Below are positions 1 through 8,265 of a stretch of DNA of 36,098 nucleotides, in pieces; the first letter of the stretch is position 1; every line of letters begins with the position of its first letter. The translations under genes and the position numbers were made by a program. A model generated the notes under the pieces. The model saw nothing but the letters and a program-made list of their open reading frames with translations, did not search any database and had not been told where the DNA came from. This DNA comes from an uncultured Lentisphaeria bacterium (GTDB lineage Bacteria; Verrucomicrobiota; Lentisphaeria; Victivallales; Victivallaceae), in assembly GCA_903831825.1 (NCBI GenBank), contig CAIKZE010000298.1, positions 1 to 36,098 on the forward strand. The letters run 5' to 3'.

Positions 1-2
1 GG

Positions 3-575
3 GAAATGGGACTCTCGCTGAAACAGTTGGGACAGCTTGGCGCGATCGGTTCGGTGGCGGCGCTGGTAACGATGTATTTTACCGCGATCTTTGTGGACCG
101 CTGGCAGCCGATGCGGGTGAATACCTATATCGCAGTCTTTGGTCTGGTATCATGTTCGATGGGCTGGGTCTGGCCGTTCATCAACATTCCAGGCGACTGT
201 TATTTCTGGTTATGTTTGTCAACCATCCTGATCACCTCATTCCAGGGCGCTTTGGCCGGAGCCTGCGGATTCCCAATGTTGATGCGATTGTTCCCGCAGT
301 CCAGGTTCGGACAATTCTGCTCGGCCAATGCGCTGGTTGGCGCGCTGTTCAGGCTGCCGGCTGGAATGGCCGCAGGCTTTTTCATCGATATTGTCCGATA
401 TTATTGCAATGGCACAGACTATGCTTACCGGTTCCTGTTTGCCTGGACATTGCCTTTCAACGCAATCGCCGCCGGAATCGCGGTTTATCTCTCAGCACTC
501 GTTACTTTGAGGGAGAGAATGTCTTGGTGCAATCGCAAGTATAAATCCCTCCTTTTATTTGCCGACCGAGCCTGA
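3..575 (+). CDS. MFS transporter, C-terminal part, 3' end replaced by an insertion sequence
   Basis: The frame is open at the left edge, so the N-terminal half lies outside the window; the first ATG seen (base 6) is probably internal. The visible part is very hydrophobic and holds about five or six membrane segments, with short basic loops such as FVDRWQPMR and a late FPQSRFGQF loop, as in the C-terminal half of major facilitator superfamily carriers. The substrate cannot be told. Native coding sequence ends at base 530 (after Met-Ser-Trp-Cys); the last 14 residues, from Asn-Arg-Lys, are read from the inverted end of the insertion element. The last membrane helix appears complete, so the carrier might still work with an altered tail. 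No continuation of the gene is recognisable on the far side of the element. Confidence 0.7.
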   Translation, partial: EMGLSLKQLGQLGAIGSVAALVTMYFTAIFVDRWQPMRVNTYIAVFGLVSCSMGWVWPFINIPGDCYFWLCLSTILITSFQGALAGACGFPMLMRLFPQSRFGQFCSANALVGALFRLPAGMAAGFFIDIVRYYCNGTDYAYRFLFAWTLPFNAIAAGIAVYLSALVTLRERMSWCNRKYKSLLLFADRA

Positions 576-2697
576 ATTCAATTTTTTCCCCATTGAACGT
601 TGTGTCATTGCCGCCAGCCTGGTCGAGAAAAAGTTGAAATGCCTGCCTTACTTTTGGCTGAACAGTGATTGCTGGAAAAAGTTCAACGGTAATTTTTTCT
701 CTACCGATGGTCACAAAGCCCGGCGCCCTGGTCAGCGCTCTAAGCATGACGTGGTCATTTCTGAAATTGTTGTATAGCGGCCTGAATTTTTCAAATAGCC
801 CGAAGAAGATGTTTCTTGCTGAAATTTTCACAATGTCCATGTATTGTTTGGGCTCGGTATTGAGTTTTTGCGCACCGTTTTTAATCAGCTTGTCTTCTTT
901 TATGCACTTTTTCTCCATCAGCTTGATTGCTTTCGCGCTTTCCTTTATTTCCTCTTTCAACGTATTTATCCGCTGCCGTTCGCCGTTTTTCATACTGGTT
1001 GCCTTGCCGCCGCCGTTTTCTTTTTTTATGAGCAGTTCCATCAAGGTTTTATTCAGAGAGTTGAGCATGATTTTTTGCGAAATATACTCATCAGACCACG
1101 CCGTTTTTTCTATCAGGCTTTCTTTAAGGGAGCCGTAGTCTTCGAAATCATACGAGGTTATCTGGTTGATGCCGAAATGTCTGATTTCATAGAGGAAATC
1201 ATTTTCCTGTATCCAGCGCGAAAAGATGGCGGTGACAGTTTCCCGGGTGGTCATGTTTTTGTCGTTGACCAGAACTGACACCTCGATATCCTCTCTGTCG
1301 CCGCGGCTTGCCCGGACAATGATTCTGTCATATCCGGGGATTTTAGACGGATACCTGACACAATTGAAATCGCAGCTAACAGTGTCCTGAAAGTTATTGC
1401 GGTAACGGGTGATTTTGAAATGGCAGACGGGCAGTTTATCGCTCCAGCCGTCACGGGCATAACCTTTTTCCCAGGTGATGAGGGTGTCGCCATTGTCGTT
1501 GATCCGGCTTAAAACATCCTTGCCGTAGATGCCCCTGTCAATGACAAACACCAGCCGGCGGAGCGGGGCGGTCAGCGTTTGCGCGAACTCTGAAACCGTA
1601 ACGTGAAACCGCTCCCGCAGGTCGTAGTAATTGTCGAAACTTTTAAAGAAAACCGGATTGCCCGATGAGTCATGGATAAAATCCTGATAATACACTCTTG
1701 CTATTTTTCCTATGCTGCCGCACCAGCCCTTTAACAGTTTGCGGATTCCCGTATAAGGCACGCCGTGGGGATCGTAATAAAAATAACGATGCCTGTCAGC
1801 ATCGACAAACGCGGCATTGCGCCTGAACAGCAGTATCCGGTTATATTCCGTGCTGCCGGCCTTCAGTGCGCCGCGCTGATGACGCGGCGAGGTGAGAAAA
1901 TCCATCCCCGCAAGTTGCGCCAGCGAGCCAAAGTCCAGCCTCATGCTCTGTTCTATATTCACGGCCCCGAGCAGAACTGACATCAGCCACTGACGGCTCA
2001 GGCGCATCAGCGGCAATCCGGCGGTAAGCGTGAAAATAACAGGCAGAAACAACATGATCCCGGCATGATGGAGAAACACCCGTTCGCCGGATTCCGGCTC
2101 CGGGCGGCAGGGAATATGGTTGCGATTCTCAACCGCAGATGAACTCAAATCCGCCGGACAATCGCAAAGACCGTCCTTTTCAGCCGCTTTCTCAACCGCC
2201 GGAACCAGTTCTGAAAGCCGCGCCTTCTCTTCGTTGAATAGCGGACGCAGGGTTTCGGCGCTGAGCCGCGTTTGAAAATGTTCGCTGAGTTCGTCGCGAA
2301 TAATGCGGCTGTAGTTATACTGGTTGCCGCGATAAATCTCTTTGAACCGGCTGCGGACATACGAATTTATCTCCGCAGTCAGCTTACGCCGGTTCTCATG
2401 CCCGCCGTAAGCTGCTTCAATCTGCCGGAGTTCGCCGCTCTTCAGCGCAGTACCCCATTTCCGGATGGTCTTCAAATCCACACCGAAAGCTTCGACTAGC
2501 GCCTGACGCCGGTAACGCATGTTGTACAAACGACCCACCAGAAGTTTGAAATGAAAGGAGTTTTTCCCCTTCTCCACCTTCTCAAGCAGCGCCATCCCAA
2601 AATAAACCTCAAGCAATTCAGGATTATTTTCAGAAGAATAAATGGAAAATAACGGATTGTTCTTGTCAATTCCAAGGAACAGTTGTAAATTTGACAT
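502..2697 (-). CDS. DDE-type transposase of the insertion sequence
   Basis: A 731-residue transposase. The N-terminal region (about 45-160) contains helix-turn-helix-like segments (FGVDLKTIRKWG near 71-82) suited to binding the element ends. A plausible DDE core follows: Asp309 in YYDPHGVPYTG, Asp387 in FVIDRG and Glu498 in RWIQENDF. These fit the spacing of IS4/IS1634-like DDE enzymes, but assigning the catalytic residues is inference. Residues 570-610 are charged and helical. The first codon lies 77 bp inside the right inverted repeat. The frame runs through the left inverted repeat and ends 29 bp outside the element, so roughly the last nine residues (CTKTFSPSK) and the stop come from the target gene. 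I cannot name the IS family. Confidence 0.85.
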   Translation of the reverse strand: MSNLQLFLGIDKNNPLFSIYSSENNPELLEVYFGMALLEKVEKGKNSFHFKLLVGRLYNMRYRRQALVEAFGVDLKTIRKWGTALKSGELRQIEAAYGGHENRRKLTAEINSYVRSRFKEIYRGNQYNYSRIIRDELSEHFQTRLSAETLRPLFNEEKARLSELVPAVEKAAEKDGLCDCPADLSSSAVENRNHIPCRPEPESGERVFLHHAGIMLFLPVIFTLTAGLPLMRLSRQWLMSVLLGAVNIEQSMRLDFGSLAQLAGMDFLTSPRHQRGALKAGSTEYNRILLFRRNAAFVDADRHRYFYYDPHGVPYTGIRKLLKGWCGSIGKIARVYYQDFIHDSSGNPVFFKSFDNYYDLRERFHVTVSEFAQTLTAPLRRLVFVIDRGIYGKDVLSRINDNGDTLITWEKGYARDGWSDKLPVCHFKITRYRNNFQDTVSCDFNCVRYPSKIPGYDRIIVRASRGDREDIEVSVLVNDKNMTTRETVTAIFSRWIQENDFLYEIRHFGINQITSYDFEDYGSLKESLIEKTAWSDEYISQKIMLNSLNKTLMELLIKKENGGGKATSMKNGERQRINTLKEEIKESAKAIKLMEKKCIKEDKLIKNGAQKLNTEPKQYMDIVKISARNIFFGLFEKFRPLYNNFRNDHVMLRALTRAPGFVTIGREKITVELFPAITVQPKVRQAFQLFLDQAGGNDTTFNGEKIEFRLGRQIKGGIYTCDCTKTFSPSK

Positions 2698-2792
2698 GAT
2701 GATGCATTCCTGTTAAAAGTTGTTTGGCGATAACTTATGGAATAGCATCATCTTTCTATTTTTTCAAAAAGCAGGGATTTATATTTGCGATT
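531..2792 (-). mobile_element. Insertion sequence with 19-bp terminal inverted repeats
   Basis: The left end reads AATCGCAAGTATAAATCCC (531-549). The reverse complement of the right end (2774-2792) reads AATCGCAAATATAAATCCC, one mismatch in 19. Similarity continues weakly inward (CT-C-TTTT on both sides). The element is 2262 bp and carries one large transposase gene on the minus strand. No target-site duplication is obvious: the flanks read ...TTGGTGC and ATTGTTAAG.... The element interrupts the 3' end of an MFS transporter gene. Confidence 0.85.
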
Positions 2793-2930
2793 ATTGTTAA
2801 GCAAAGTAACGAGGGCTGTTAAATATATCGGCGATGCTTGAACCATAAGCGGCCGGTATCCAGAGAAATAAGGCAGCGGCCAGAACGCAAGAGCCTGACC
2901 GCCGCCGTTTGCAAATCTCCTGGAATTTAA

Positions 2931-3152
2931 TCAATATGAACAATCTCTCCCCGAACCTTTGCAGAAACTGCAACTGAAATTGGTGCCCGGCTGAAAGCCG
3001 GTGCCGTTGCAGAAAGTACACCTCATGCCATTGTCGATGGTTTTTCCGTCATGCTTGTGACAGCATCCGCCGGTGACATTGACGTTGGCCCAATACATGC
3101 AAGCGGCGATAGCGAGGACTGCAAGAGCAACCATAAATAAAGACTTTTTCAT
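2931..3152 (-). CDS. Small exported CxxCxGxG protein
   Basis: A 73-residue protein. The ATG at 3152 is chosen over a longer frame because GAGG lies about 6 nt upstream and the N-terminus is then a clean signal sequence (MKKSLFMVALAVLAIAAC). That sequence has a lipobox-like end at Cys18, so a lipoprotein is possible. The mature part carries CTFCNGTG (45-52) and CSFCKGSG (61-68), two copies of the CxxCxGxG motif of DnaJ-type zinc-binding domains, plus CCHKH. It probably binds zinc, or forms disulfides, outside the cytoplasm. The partner is unknown. It stands alone, divergent from nothing recognisable and 139 bp from the insertion sequence end. Confidence 0.65.
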   Translation of the reverse strand: MKKSLFMVALAVLAIAACMYWANVNVTGGCCHKHDGKTIDNGMRCTFCNGTGFQPGTNFSCSFCKGSGRDCSY

Positions 3153-3298
3153 CGTGAACCTCATGTTTGATAGTTTGTGTTTAAATCTCAACCCGTTACA
3201 GAATCTAATAGCTTTTATATCACCTCCTAATTTTAAGTTTTCATGTTTTTTTAAGATTTTTATATCCATGCGTCATGTTGTGGGTAAAATAAACATTA

Positions 3299-3808
3299 TT
3301 ATTTATCACCCCTCGGCCTCTTATCAGGAATTAAATTTAACTGACCAGCATGCCTACATTCGTCAACTTCATTCCGCAGGTCGTTCGATGGTTTATCAAC
3401 ATATATCAGCAGAGTACGGATTCCTTTCCCTCTAAGATATCGAACTGCCGGTATAAAATCATAATCGTTAGTAAGTAAGTAAACGGCATCTAGGCCATCC
3501 GTCTGCGTGACCATATCCACAGACATCATCGTGTCGCAGTTGAACTGTCCCCTTTCCCCTCTGCCTTTTTCCGGGACAAGCACTATTTTAAAACCTGACT
3601 TCCTGATGGCATCATATAAAGGAATCTGGTCATCATAAGCTTCAGGCGCATAGAAGTTGGCAATCCTGACAATCCCGCTTTTTCCCCGGATATGTTCAAA
3701 AAGTTTGTCAAAATCAAGATTCTGGCCTCCACTCATTTTTATATTTAACCAGTCTAAATAAATGGCACAACGAAAAGGGACTACTTGTTCTGTCTCATGA
3801 AATGTCAT
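3299..3808 (-). CDS. NYN (PIN-like) domain protein, putative ribonuclease
   Basis: A 169-residue protein, about the length of single-domain NYN/LabA-like proteins. The start at 3808 is fixed by a perfect AAGGAGG 6 nt upstream; a start seven codons earlier has no such site. NYN hallmarks are CAIYLDWLNI near the N-terminus, a conserved Asp in FNCDTMMSVDMV, and LLTNDYDFIPAVRYLRGKGI, which matches the T/SxDxDF acidic motif. These acidic residues coordinate metal in PIN-fold RNases; the RNA substrate is unknown. It is a single gene between AT-rich gaps. Confidence 0.8.
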   Translation of the reverse strand: MTFHETEQVVPFRCAIYLDWLNIKMSGGQNLDFDKLFEHIRGKSGIVRIANFYAPEAYDDQIPLYDAIRKSGFKIVLVPEKGRGERGQFNCDTMMSVDMVTQTDGLDAVYLLTNDYDFIPAVRYLRGKGIRTLLIYVDKPSNDLRNEVDECRHAGQLNLIPDKRPRGDK

Positions 3809-3931
3809 TTCGATCCTCCTTAAAAACATTGTTTGTAATAAATCTGAAATCTAACATTAATAACTAATTCGCAATCAACATGGCAATCTTACAGCAGAAA
3901 TTTAAAAAAGTTAAATTTTTTCTGCGCCTGC

Positions 3932-4561
3932 TCACGGATTTGCTTTAAGTATGGCTTCTGCCCAGTCTTCTCCGAGTTTCGCGGCGGCTTTGGTTTGTCC
4001 GTCTCCCGGGTATATGTCATAACGGTATGCGAACAGCGCTTTGCCATGTATTCGCATGACGACGATGTTTACCCAGTACGGCCTGACTTCCATGCCGGCT
4101 TTGGCATTTAAAAGAATCAGCCATCCGGCACAGTCCTTACGGCAAAACATCCTGCCCACGTTTACCGGTTTATTGATTTCGGCGGTGACTGCCATTTTGT
4201 CATCATACAGCAAGGGCGCCTTCCGGTTAAGATCTGAATCCCCCAGACACTTGTCTACATCCGCCACAATTACCGAGAATTCAGCATCTGTAAGCGTATG
4301 TTCATCTTCAGGGAGCAGCACCATTGCAAATGCCCTCAGTTCAGGATCAGCGCCAGAATTCATCGCTTTGTTATCGAATTCAGTGACAAACCCGACTGAC
4401 AAGCGGAGCCTTGGAGCGGCCAGCGACTTCAAGAAGCCGGTGGATTTACAAATCTCAAGCCCGGACGGAGCAGGGATGCTCAGCGTCGGACCGGCTAATG
4501 CTGGAAATACGGCGGCAACCGAGAGCAGCAGCACGATAGTAATGATAAAGGCATTACGCAT
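3932..4561 (-). CDS. Secreted protein of unknown function
   Basis: A 209-residue protein. The ATG at 4561 has GGAG about 7 nt upstream and gives a standard signal peptide (MRNAFIITIVLLLSVAAVFPALAGP, cleavage probably after ALA). The mature part is mixed alpha/beta, with cysteines at CKSTG, DKCLG and MFCRKDCAGW that could form disulfides. The C-terminal half (RPYWVNIVVMRIHGKALFAYRYDIYPGDG) looks like beta strands. I recognise no family. It is probably periplasmic. It lies head to head with the sigma factor gene across about 290 bp. Confidence 0.65.
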   Translation of the reverse strand: MRNAFIITIVLLLSVAAVFPALAGPTLSIPAPSGLEICKSTGFLKSLAAPRLRLSVGFVTEFDNKAMNSGADPELRAFAMVLLPEDEHTLTDAEFSVIVADVDKCLGDSDLNRKAPLLYDDKMAVTAEINKPVNVGRMFCRKDCAGWLILLNAKAGMEVRPYWVNIVVMRIHGKALFAYRYDIYPGDGQTKAAAKLGEDWAEAILKANP

Positions 4562-4853
4562 AGCAATCTCCGCCATTATTTATTGTCGCGGTCGGCGACG
4601 TTAATTACAATCTAAAGTTCTATTTATCGCTTAACAGGCATTTCAGGCAGCTACTCTCTATCGAGTCGCAGCCTGACCATTGTAAACTAGTTCGCAAATA
4701 ACACGGCAATCTTACAGATGGAATTATAAATCAGTTCATTTTACGTTCCCTCCTGAATCAAGTCTTTTTTAAGTTTTTTTATTTTTTATGTAAGAAATAA
4801 GACATATTAACGAATAAGTTAAGTAACGGAAATTATAGTGAAAGGCTTTCAAC

Positions 4854-5420
4854 ATGGCATTTACGACGCGCAAGAGTCTGCTGAGCAAGATAAAGCAGGG
4901 TGATGAAATCTCCTGGGAGGAGTTCTATGCCTCCTACCGCCCGTTGATCCTGCTGCGAGCCGGAGACTTGGGGTTGACGCAGACCGAAAAGGACGATCTG
5001 GTCCAGATCGTTATGTCGGAGTTCTTTAAAGGCAGCCGGGATTTTCAGTATGACCGCGGCAAGGGCAGGTTCCGAGACTATCTGAAATCCATTATCAATA
5101 ATCAGGCGATCAGCATATTGCGGAAACGCAAAAACTTGGAAGTAGGGCTGGATGACCGGGAGTTCAGCCTGGCGAACGGGCTGGAGCAAGCCTGGAATGA
5201 CGAATGGCAGGGTCATCTGCTGAATATGGCGATGGACGAATTGAAGAACTGCGTCGAGCCGGTCACCTACCAGGCGTTTGACCTTTATGCTATTCAGCGG
5301 CGGAAGAGTATCGAGGTCGCGGATTTTCTGGATATGTCCGTAAATTCCGTCTATGTCGCCAAGAACCGGTGTCTTGAACAGTTGAAAAAGATAATCGCTG
5401 ATGTCAGCGAAAGCGATTAG
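4854..5420 (+). CDS. ECF-type sigma-70 factor, planctomycete-like group
   Basis: A 188-residue alternative sigma factor. The N-terminus (FTTRKSLLSKIKQGDEISWEEFYASYRPLI) and region 2 (DDLVQIVMSEFFKG ... GRFRDYLKSIINNQ) resemble the sigma factors expanded in Planctomycetes and relatives. Region 4 (about 145-182) has the helix-turn-helix SIEVADFLDMSVNSVYVAKNRCLEQLKKI. It should direct RNA polymerase to a small regulon. AAAGG stands about 8 nt before the ATG. The next gene starts 11 bp downstream and encodes a small HxxxCxxC protein, the usual arrangement of an ECF sigma with a zinc-binding anti-sigma partner, and a Ser/Thr kinase follows convergently. The signal and target promoters are unknown. 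Confidence 0.88.
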   Translation: MAFTTRKSLLSKIKQGDEISWEEFYASYRPLILLRAGDLGLTQTEKDDLVQIVMSEFFKGSRDFQYDRGKGRFRDYLKSIINNQAISILRKRKNLEVGLDDREFSLANGLEQAWNDEWQGHLLNMAMDELKNCVEPVTYQAFDLYAIQRRKSIEVADFLDMSVNSVYVAKNRCLEQLKKIIADVSESD

Positions 5421-5431
5421 GGAGGCAGGAT

Positions 5432-5665
5432 ATGAGACATTATACTACAGAAGATCTGGACCGGTACCGCAACGGTGACATGAATATGCTCAGCCGCATT
5501 TCCTGCGCAGGGCATTTGAAGCAGTGTGAAGTATGCCGTAATCTGCTGGAAACGCTGAAACAGGATGACATATTGCTGGAGACTGTCCGCAAGAGTATTG
5601 CCAGATTTCATGCCGCATCGAAAGAACAGGTTAAACCGAAGCTTGCCAGCCACGGCAATCATTGA
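5432..5665 (+). CDS. Small zinc-binding anti-sigma-like protein
   Basis: A 77-residue soluble protein with a strong GGGAGG site before its ATG, 11 bp after the sigma gene and surely co-transcribed with it. CAGHLKQCEVCRNLLE (about 26-41) carries the HxxxCxxC zinc signature of ZAS/zf-HC2 anti-sigma factors. There is no membrane segment, unlike many RseA/RsiW-type proteins, so it would act in the cytosol on the adjacent sigma factor. The anti-sigma role is inferred from motif and position. Confidence 0.72.
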   Translation: MRHYTTEDLDRYRNGDMNMLSRISCAGHLKQCEVCRNLLETLKQDDILLETVRKSIARFHAASKEQVKPKLASHGNH

Positions 5666-5696
5666 ACGCGGCATAAAAGCATTTTTTACAGAAATA

Positions 5697-6818
5697 CTAC
5701 TGCTTTTGGGCGGGGCCGCTTTCGGTCGGAGAGCCGTTCATAATGAGGTTGACCAGAGGGTGTTCACCTTTATAGCCCTGATAAGCTCCAACCGCTATAT
5801 TGCTAACAGTGACTATCAGGCTGATTATGGAAAGGGTGATCCCCGCCGCTGCCAGCGCTTTATAGCGCCGGTTCAAACCGCTTATGCCTAAAAGCAATCC
5901 GGTTAATGCAAGCGGCAGGCCGACCGGTGGAATAAACCAGGCAAACAGTCCAATCAGCCCTAACACAAATGAAGCCTTCGCGGCCTTTCCACCTTTACGG
6001 GGCTGCTGATCAGTTACCGGGTATGCTGACTGGTTCAGGACTTGCCGGAACGCTGCGGCATCCATAAACCGGTCACCGGGATTGTCGCTGCATGCCTTCA
6101 GCAGAAAGAGGTTTACTGGTTTCAATGCTGGAGTGAACATGGCATCCGGCAACTTGGGAAATTCTTTGGCATCAAGTCCGGTCAACGCGCAGTAGATTAC
6201 CTTCCCCATTGCATAGAGGTCGATATTAAAATTATCCGCAGGCGTTCCGGAGTTGCCGCTGCTGCATTCTTTCGGGACAAAGCCGGGGGTTCCACCTGAA
6301 CTATGCGCGATCTGGGCAACCAGGCCGATATCGCTCAGCTTGGGGATGCCGCCGACAAAAATAATGTTGCCCGGTTTAATGTCATGATGGTTCAGCCCGC
6401 TTCTATGCAGCGATTCAAGCCCGTTGAGCAGCGGATTGATGATTTTTAAAACCGTTTCCAGCTTCATGCAGGATTTGTCCAGACGGTTGCTGAGCGTATC
6501 AGGACGGTAAGTTTTACAGTCAACATCCTGATTGTCCGCCAGTTCCATGGAATAGTAGAAATACGTTTCGTTCTCTTCCACATGATATATTTCCAGCAGA
6601 TTGGGATGCGAGGATATAACATGACGATAGTTTATGAGTCCGGCAAGTTCGTCCCGCCACCGTCCGGCGTCATCCTTGGAGATAATTTTGATGGCGACGC
6701 GTTTGCCGGTAAGTTTTTCCTCCGCCATCCACACTTCGCCATAAGCGCCGGAGCCGCAGCTCTGGATCAGGCGGCAGCCGTGAAAATTGTCCGGATCAAA
6801 CTTTGGACTACTATCCAT
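5697..6818 (-). CDS. Hanks-type Ser/Thr protein kinase with C-terminal membrane helices
   Basis: A 373-residue kinase. The start at 6818 (MDSSPKF) is preferred because a longer reading would need a TTG start and would add a hydrophobic segment before the P-loop; no strong ribosome site is visible for either. Kinase landmarks are GSGAYGEV (22-29), Lys44 in VAIKI, a candidate helix-C Glu57, the catalytic loop HHDIKPGNI (Asp146, Lys148, Asn151), and DIG (163-165) in place of DFG. HHD replaces HRD, as in many bacterial kinases. Residues about 285-355 hold three hydrophobic helices resembling a DUF4190-like module, so the kinase is membrane-tethered by its C-terminus. It faces the sigma/anti-sigma pair convergently, which suggests a shared signalling role. 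No extracellular sensor domain is seen. Confidence 0.85.
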   Translation of the reverse strand: MDSSPKFDPDNFHGCRLIQSCGSGAYGEVWMAEEKLTGKRVAIKIISKDDAGRWRDELAGLINYRHVISSHPNLLEIYHVEENETYFYYSMELADNQDVDCKTYRPDTLSNRLDKSCMKLETVLKIINPLLNGLESLHRSGLNHHDIKPGNIIFVGGIPKLSDIGLVAQIAHSSGGTPGFVPKECSSGNSGTPADNFNIDLYAMGKVIYCALTGLDAKEFPKLPDAMFTPALKPVNLFLLKACSDNPGDRFMDAAAFRQVLNQSAYPVTDQQPRKGGKAAKASFVLGLIGLFAWFIPPVGLPLALTGLLLGISGLNRRYKALAAAGITLSIISLIVTVSNIAVGAYQGYKGEHPLVNLIMNGSPTESGPAQKQ

Positions 6819-7008
6819 ACTACTGCAAACTTTCGTGTTTATGGTTACTTGTTGCCAGGTCTCCTCCGAGAACAGAACAATGGTTAAAACTATTGCAAAT
6901 ATCAGGAATGTCAAGGCTCGGGCAATGAATATTACGTAACACTTCCGACAAGATTGTCATCTTAATTTAAAAAAACAGGCGAGTGAGGCTGGTTATTAGA
7001 GGCATGTA

Positions 7009-7034
7009 ACCTTAGGGAAAAAGTTCCCTAAGGT
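7009..7034 (-). terminator. Perfect 11-bp hairpin downstream of the 7071 gene
   Basis: ACCTTAGGGAA (7009-7019) and its exact complement TTCCCTAAGGT (7024-7034) are separated by AAAG. It lies about 37 bp past the end of the last gene of the minus-strand block. No U-tract follows, so intrinsic termination is only one possibility; an operator or mRNA-end structure is another. Confidence 0.4.
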
Positions 7035-7070
7035 ATGATAGTGGCGATGATACTTGCGTACCGTGCCCAA

Positions 7071-7385
7071 TTAAATAGTTATTGCCGGTTCATTATTCGT
7101 ACATTGTTTTTGTGATGACGGAGAATACAATGGTTTTCCGTCAAGTCCCGCCGTGCCTTTCCACACCCTGCCGTTGTAGGAGACGTGCGCAAGCTGCCTG
7201 CCATTTCTACGCTTGTCGAAGATCTCGGCAACCAGATTACCGCCGCCGAGATTCCACTCTTCGATGTACTCCCGCGTTCTCTTGGATGCCTCCGCAAAGC
7301 TGCCGACCTCCAGGATGCGCGGCTCCGATACGTCAGCGTACTGCTGTAAGTCCGGATTGCCAACACCTCTAAGTTTTAATATCAT
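7071..7385 (-). CDS. Small conserved protein of mobile-element type
   Basis: A 104-residue protein. This frame is chosen over two overlapping open frames because AGGAAG lies about 8 nt upstream of the ATG and the sequence has a protein-like pattern: an N-terminal LKLRGVGNPDL, a helix FAEASKRTREYIEEWNLGGGN, then LAHVSYNGRVWKG. A helix followed by a strand motif ending VSYNGRVW is, as I recall it, typical of short proteins found in integrative elements and plasmids; the function is unknown. It is the last gene of the minus-strand block. Confidence 0.6.
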   Translation of the reverse strand: MILKLRGVGNPDLQQYADVSEPRILEVGSFAEASKRTREYIEEWNLGGGNLVAEIFDKRRNGRQLAHVSYNGRVWKGTAGLDGKPLYSPSSQKQCTNNEPAITI

Positions 7386-7423
7386 AGTGTTTCTTCCTGT
7401 ATTACTGCGAAATAGTTAATACT

Positions 7424-7990
7424 TCACAACGGCAACCGGAGAATCCCGTCTGCGGCAAGCAGTTCGTGAACCGCCAAGATAACGCAGGCCGCAAACATTA
7501 GCAACTTAATCCTGGATAATGCCAAGCGGCGCGGTTCCTTGGCTGACTGGAACAGTGTCGGCAGATAGGCGCTGAAGAACACTCCGGTGGCGCCGACTAG
7601 CAGCAGCAGAACCGGGAACGACCACGCAGTGCCGCAGCGGGCCAGGCTCCAGATGGTCATTACCGCGCAGATCAGCAGGTAACCTCCGCTAAGCCATGCC
7701 GCCTGCCGTTCGGGCGTAAGTGCCAGTTCCTTCACCAGTTGTTCGCGAAACTTTTCCACGATGACATCGCCGAAAAAAGCCAGCAGCAGGACAATGATCG
7801 CGCCGATCAGCAACGTCGGTTGAAGCTCACCCATGAGCTGCTGTTTGCTCTGGCCGACTCTGGCTTGCACTTCCTGGATGGCGTCCGCCGCTCCTTTCTG
7901 GTAAGCCTGTCGTACCGCCTGATTGTCGTCGCAAGATGCCAATGTCAGTAACAGCAACGAAGCTGAAACTAATAAGAGTAGTGTTCTCAT
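7424..7990 (-). CDS. Membrane lipoprotein of unknown function
   Basis: A 188-residue protein with a lipoprotein signal (LTLASC, lipidated Cys20 predicted). A short polar stretch follows (about 21-57, QAYQKGAADAIQEVQARVGQ, probably helical), then four membrane segments near 58-75, 101-117, 124-142 and 162-175. The start overlaps the stop of the upstream 63-residue membrane protein by one base (TAATG), so the two are translationally coupled. No family is recognised. A role in the envelope part of a mobile element is a guess from the neighbours. Confidence 0.62.
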   Translation of the reverse strand: MRTLLLLVSASLLLLTLASCDDNQAVRQAYQKGAADAIQEVQARVGQSKQQLMGELQPTLLIGAIIVLLLAFFGDVIVEKFREQLVKELALTPERQAAWLSGGYLLICAVMTIWSLARCGTAWSFPVLLLLVGATGVFFSAYLPTLFQSAKEPRRLALSRIKLLMFAACVILAVHELLAADGILRLPL

Positions 7991-8181
7991 TATTTCCGTC
8001 TCCTAAAGAGCCACCAGCCGCCAAGGCCGATGACCACAATAACCAGCAGCCAGACTGCTATCGGCAAGCCGCTTGGGGCTATGATCGCCGGACCGGCCAC
8101 TACGACTGGCCCGTGGATCGCGGACATTCCGGAGACTAAGATCGCTGCGACAGCAATGATCGCAAGTAAGATAAATGGCAT
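7990..8181 (-). CDS. Small two-helix membrane protein
   Basis: A 63-residue protein from the ATG at 8181, which has AAGGA about 7 nt upstream; the longer open frame above it lacks such a site. It has one hydrophobic N-terminal segment (MPFILLAIIAVAAILVSGM), a Gly/Pro/Ala-rich linker, and a C-terminal membrane helix (WLLVIVVIGLGGWWLF) closed by RRRK, a tail that stays in the cytoplasm. Its stop overlaps the start of the next gene by one base. The function is unknown. Confidence 0.6.
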   Translation of the reverse strand: MPFILLAIIAVAAILVSGMSAIHGPVVVAGPAIIAPSGLPIAVWLLVIVVIGLGGWWLFRRRK

Positions 8182-8265
8182 GATATAATTCCTTCTTATA
8201 ATGTTGATTGGATAAGGCCTGAATGCTTTTACCGCTGGTGCGGTCATAGCTTTATTTGAACTTTT

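Noticed and set aside
2797-3021. Short minus-strand frame with a hydrophobic stretch (SCVLAAALFLWIPAAYG) ending near the insertion sequence
   Set aside because: No ATG or ribosome site at a usable distance, and it overlaps the better supported CxxCxGxG gene.
5674-5707. Bidirectional terminator between the anti-sigma-like gene and the kinase gene
   Set aside because: The possible AAAAGCA/TGCTTTT arms are short, the loop is about 19 nt, and one arm lies inside the kinase coding sequence.
7079-7372. Two other open frames over the 7071-7385 gene
   Set aside because: No ribosome sites and Arg/Ser/Pro-rich composition typical of shadow frames; the chosen frame has both a ribosome site and protein-like sequence.
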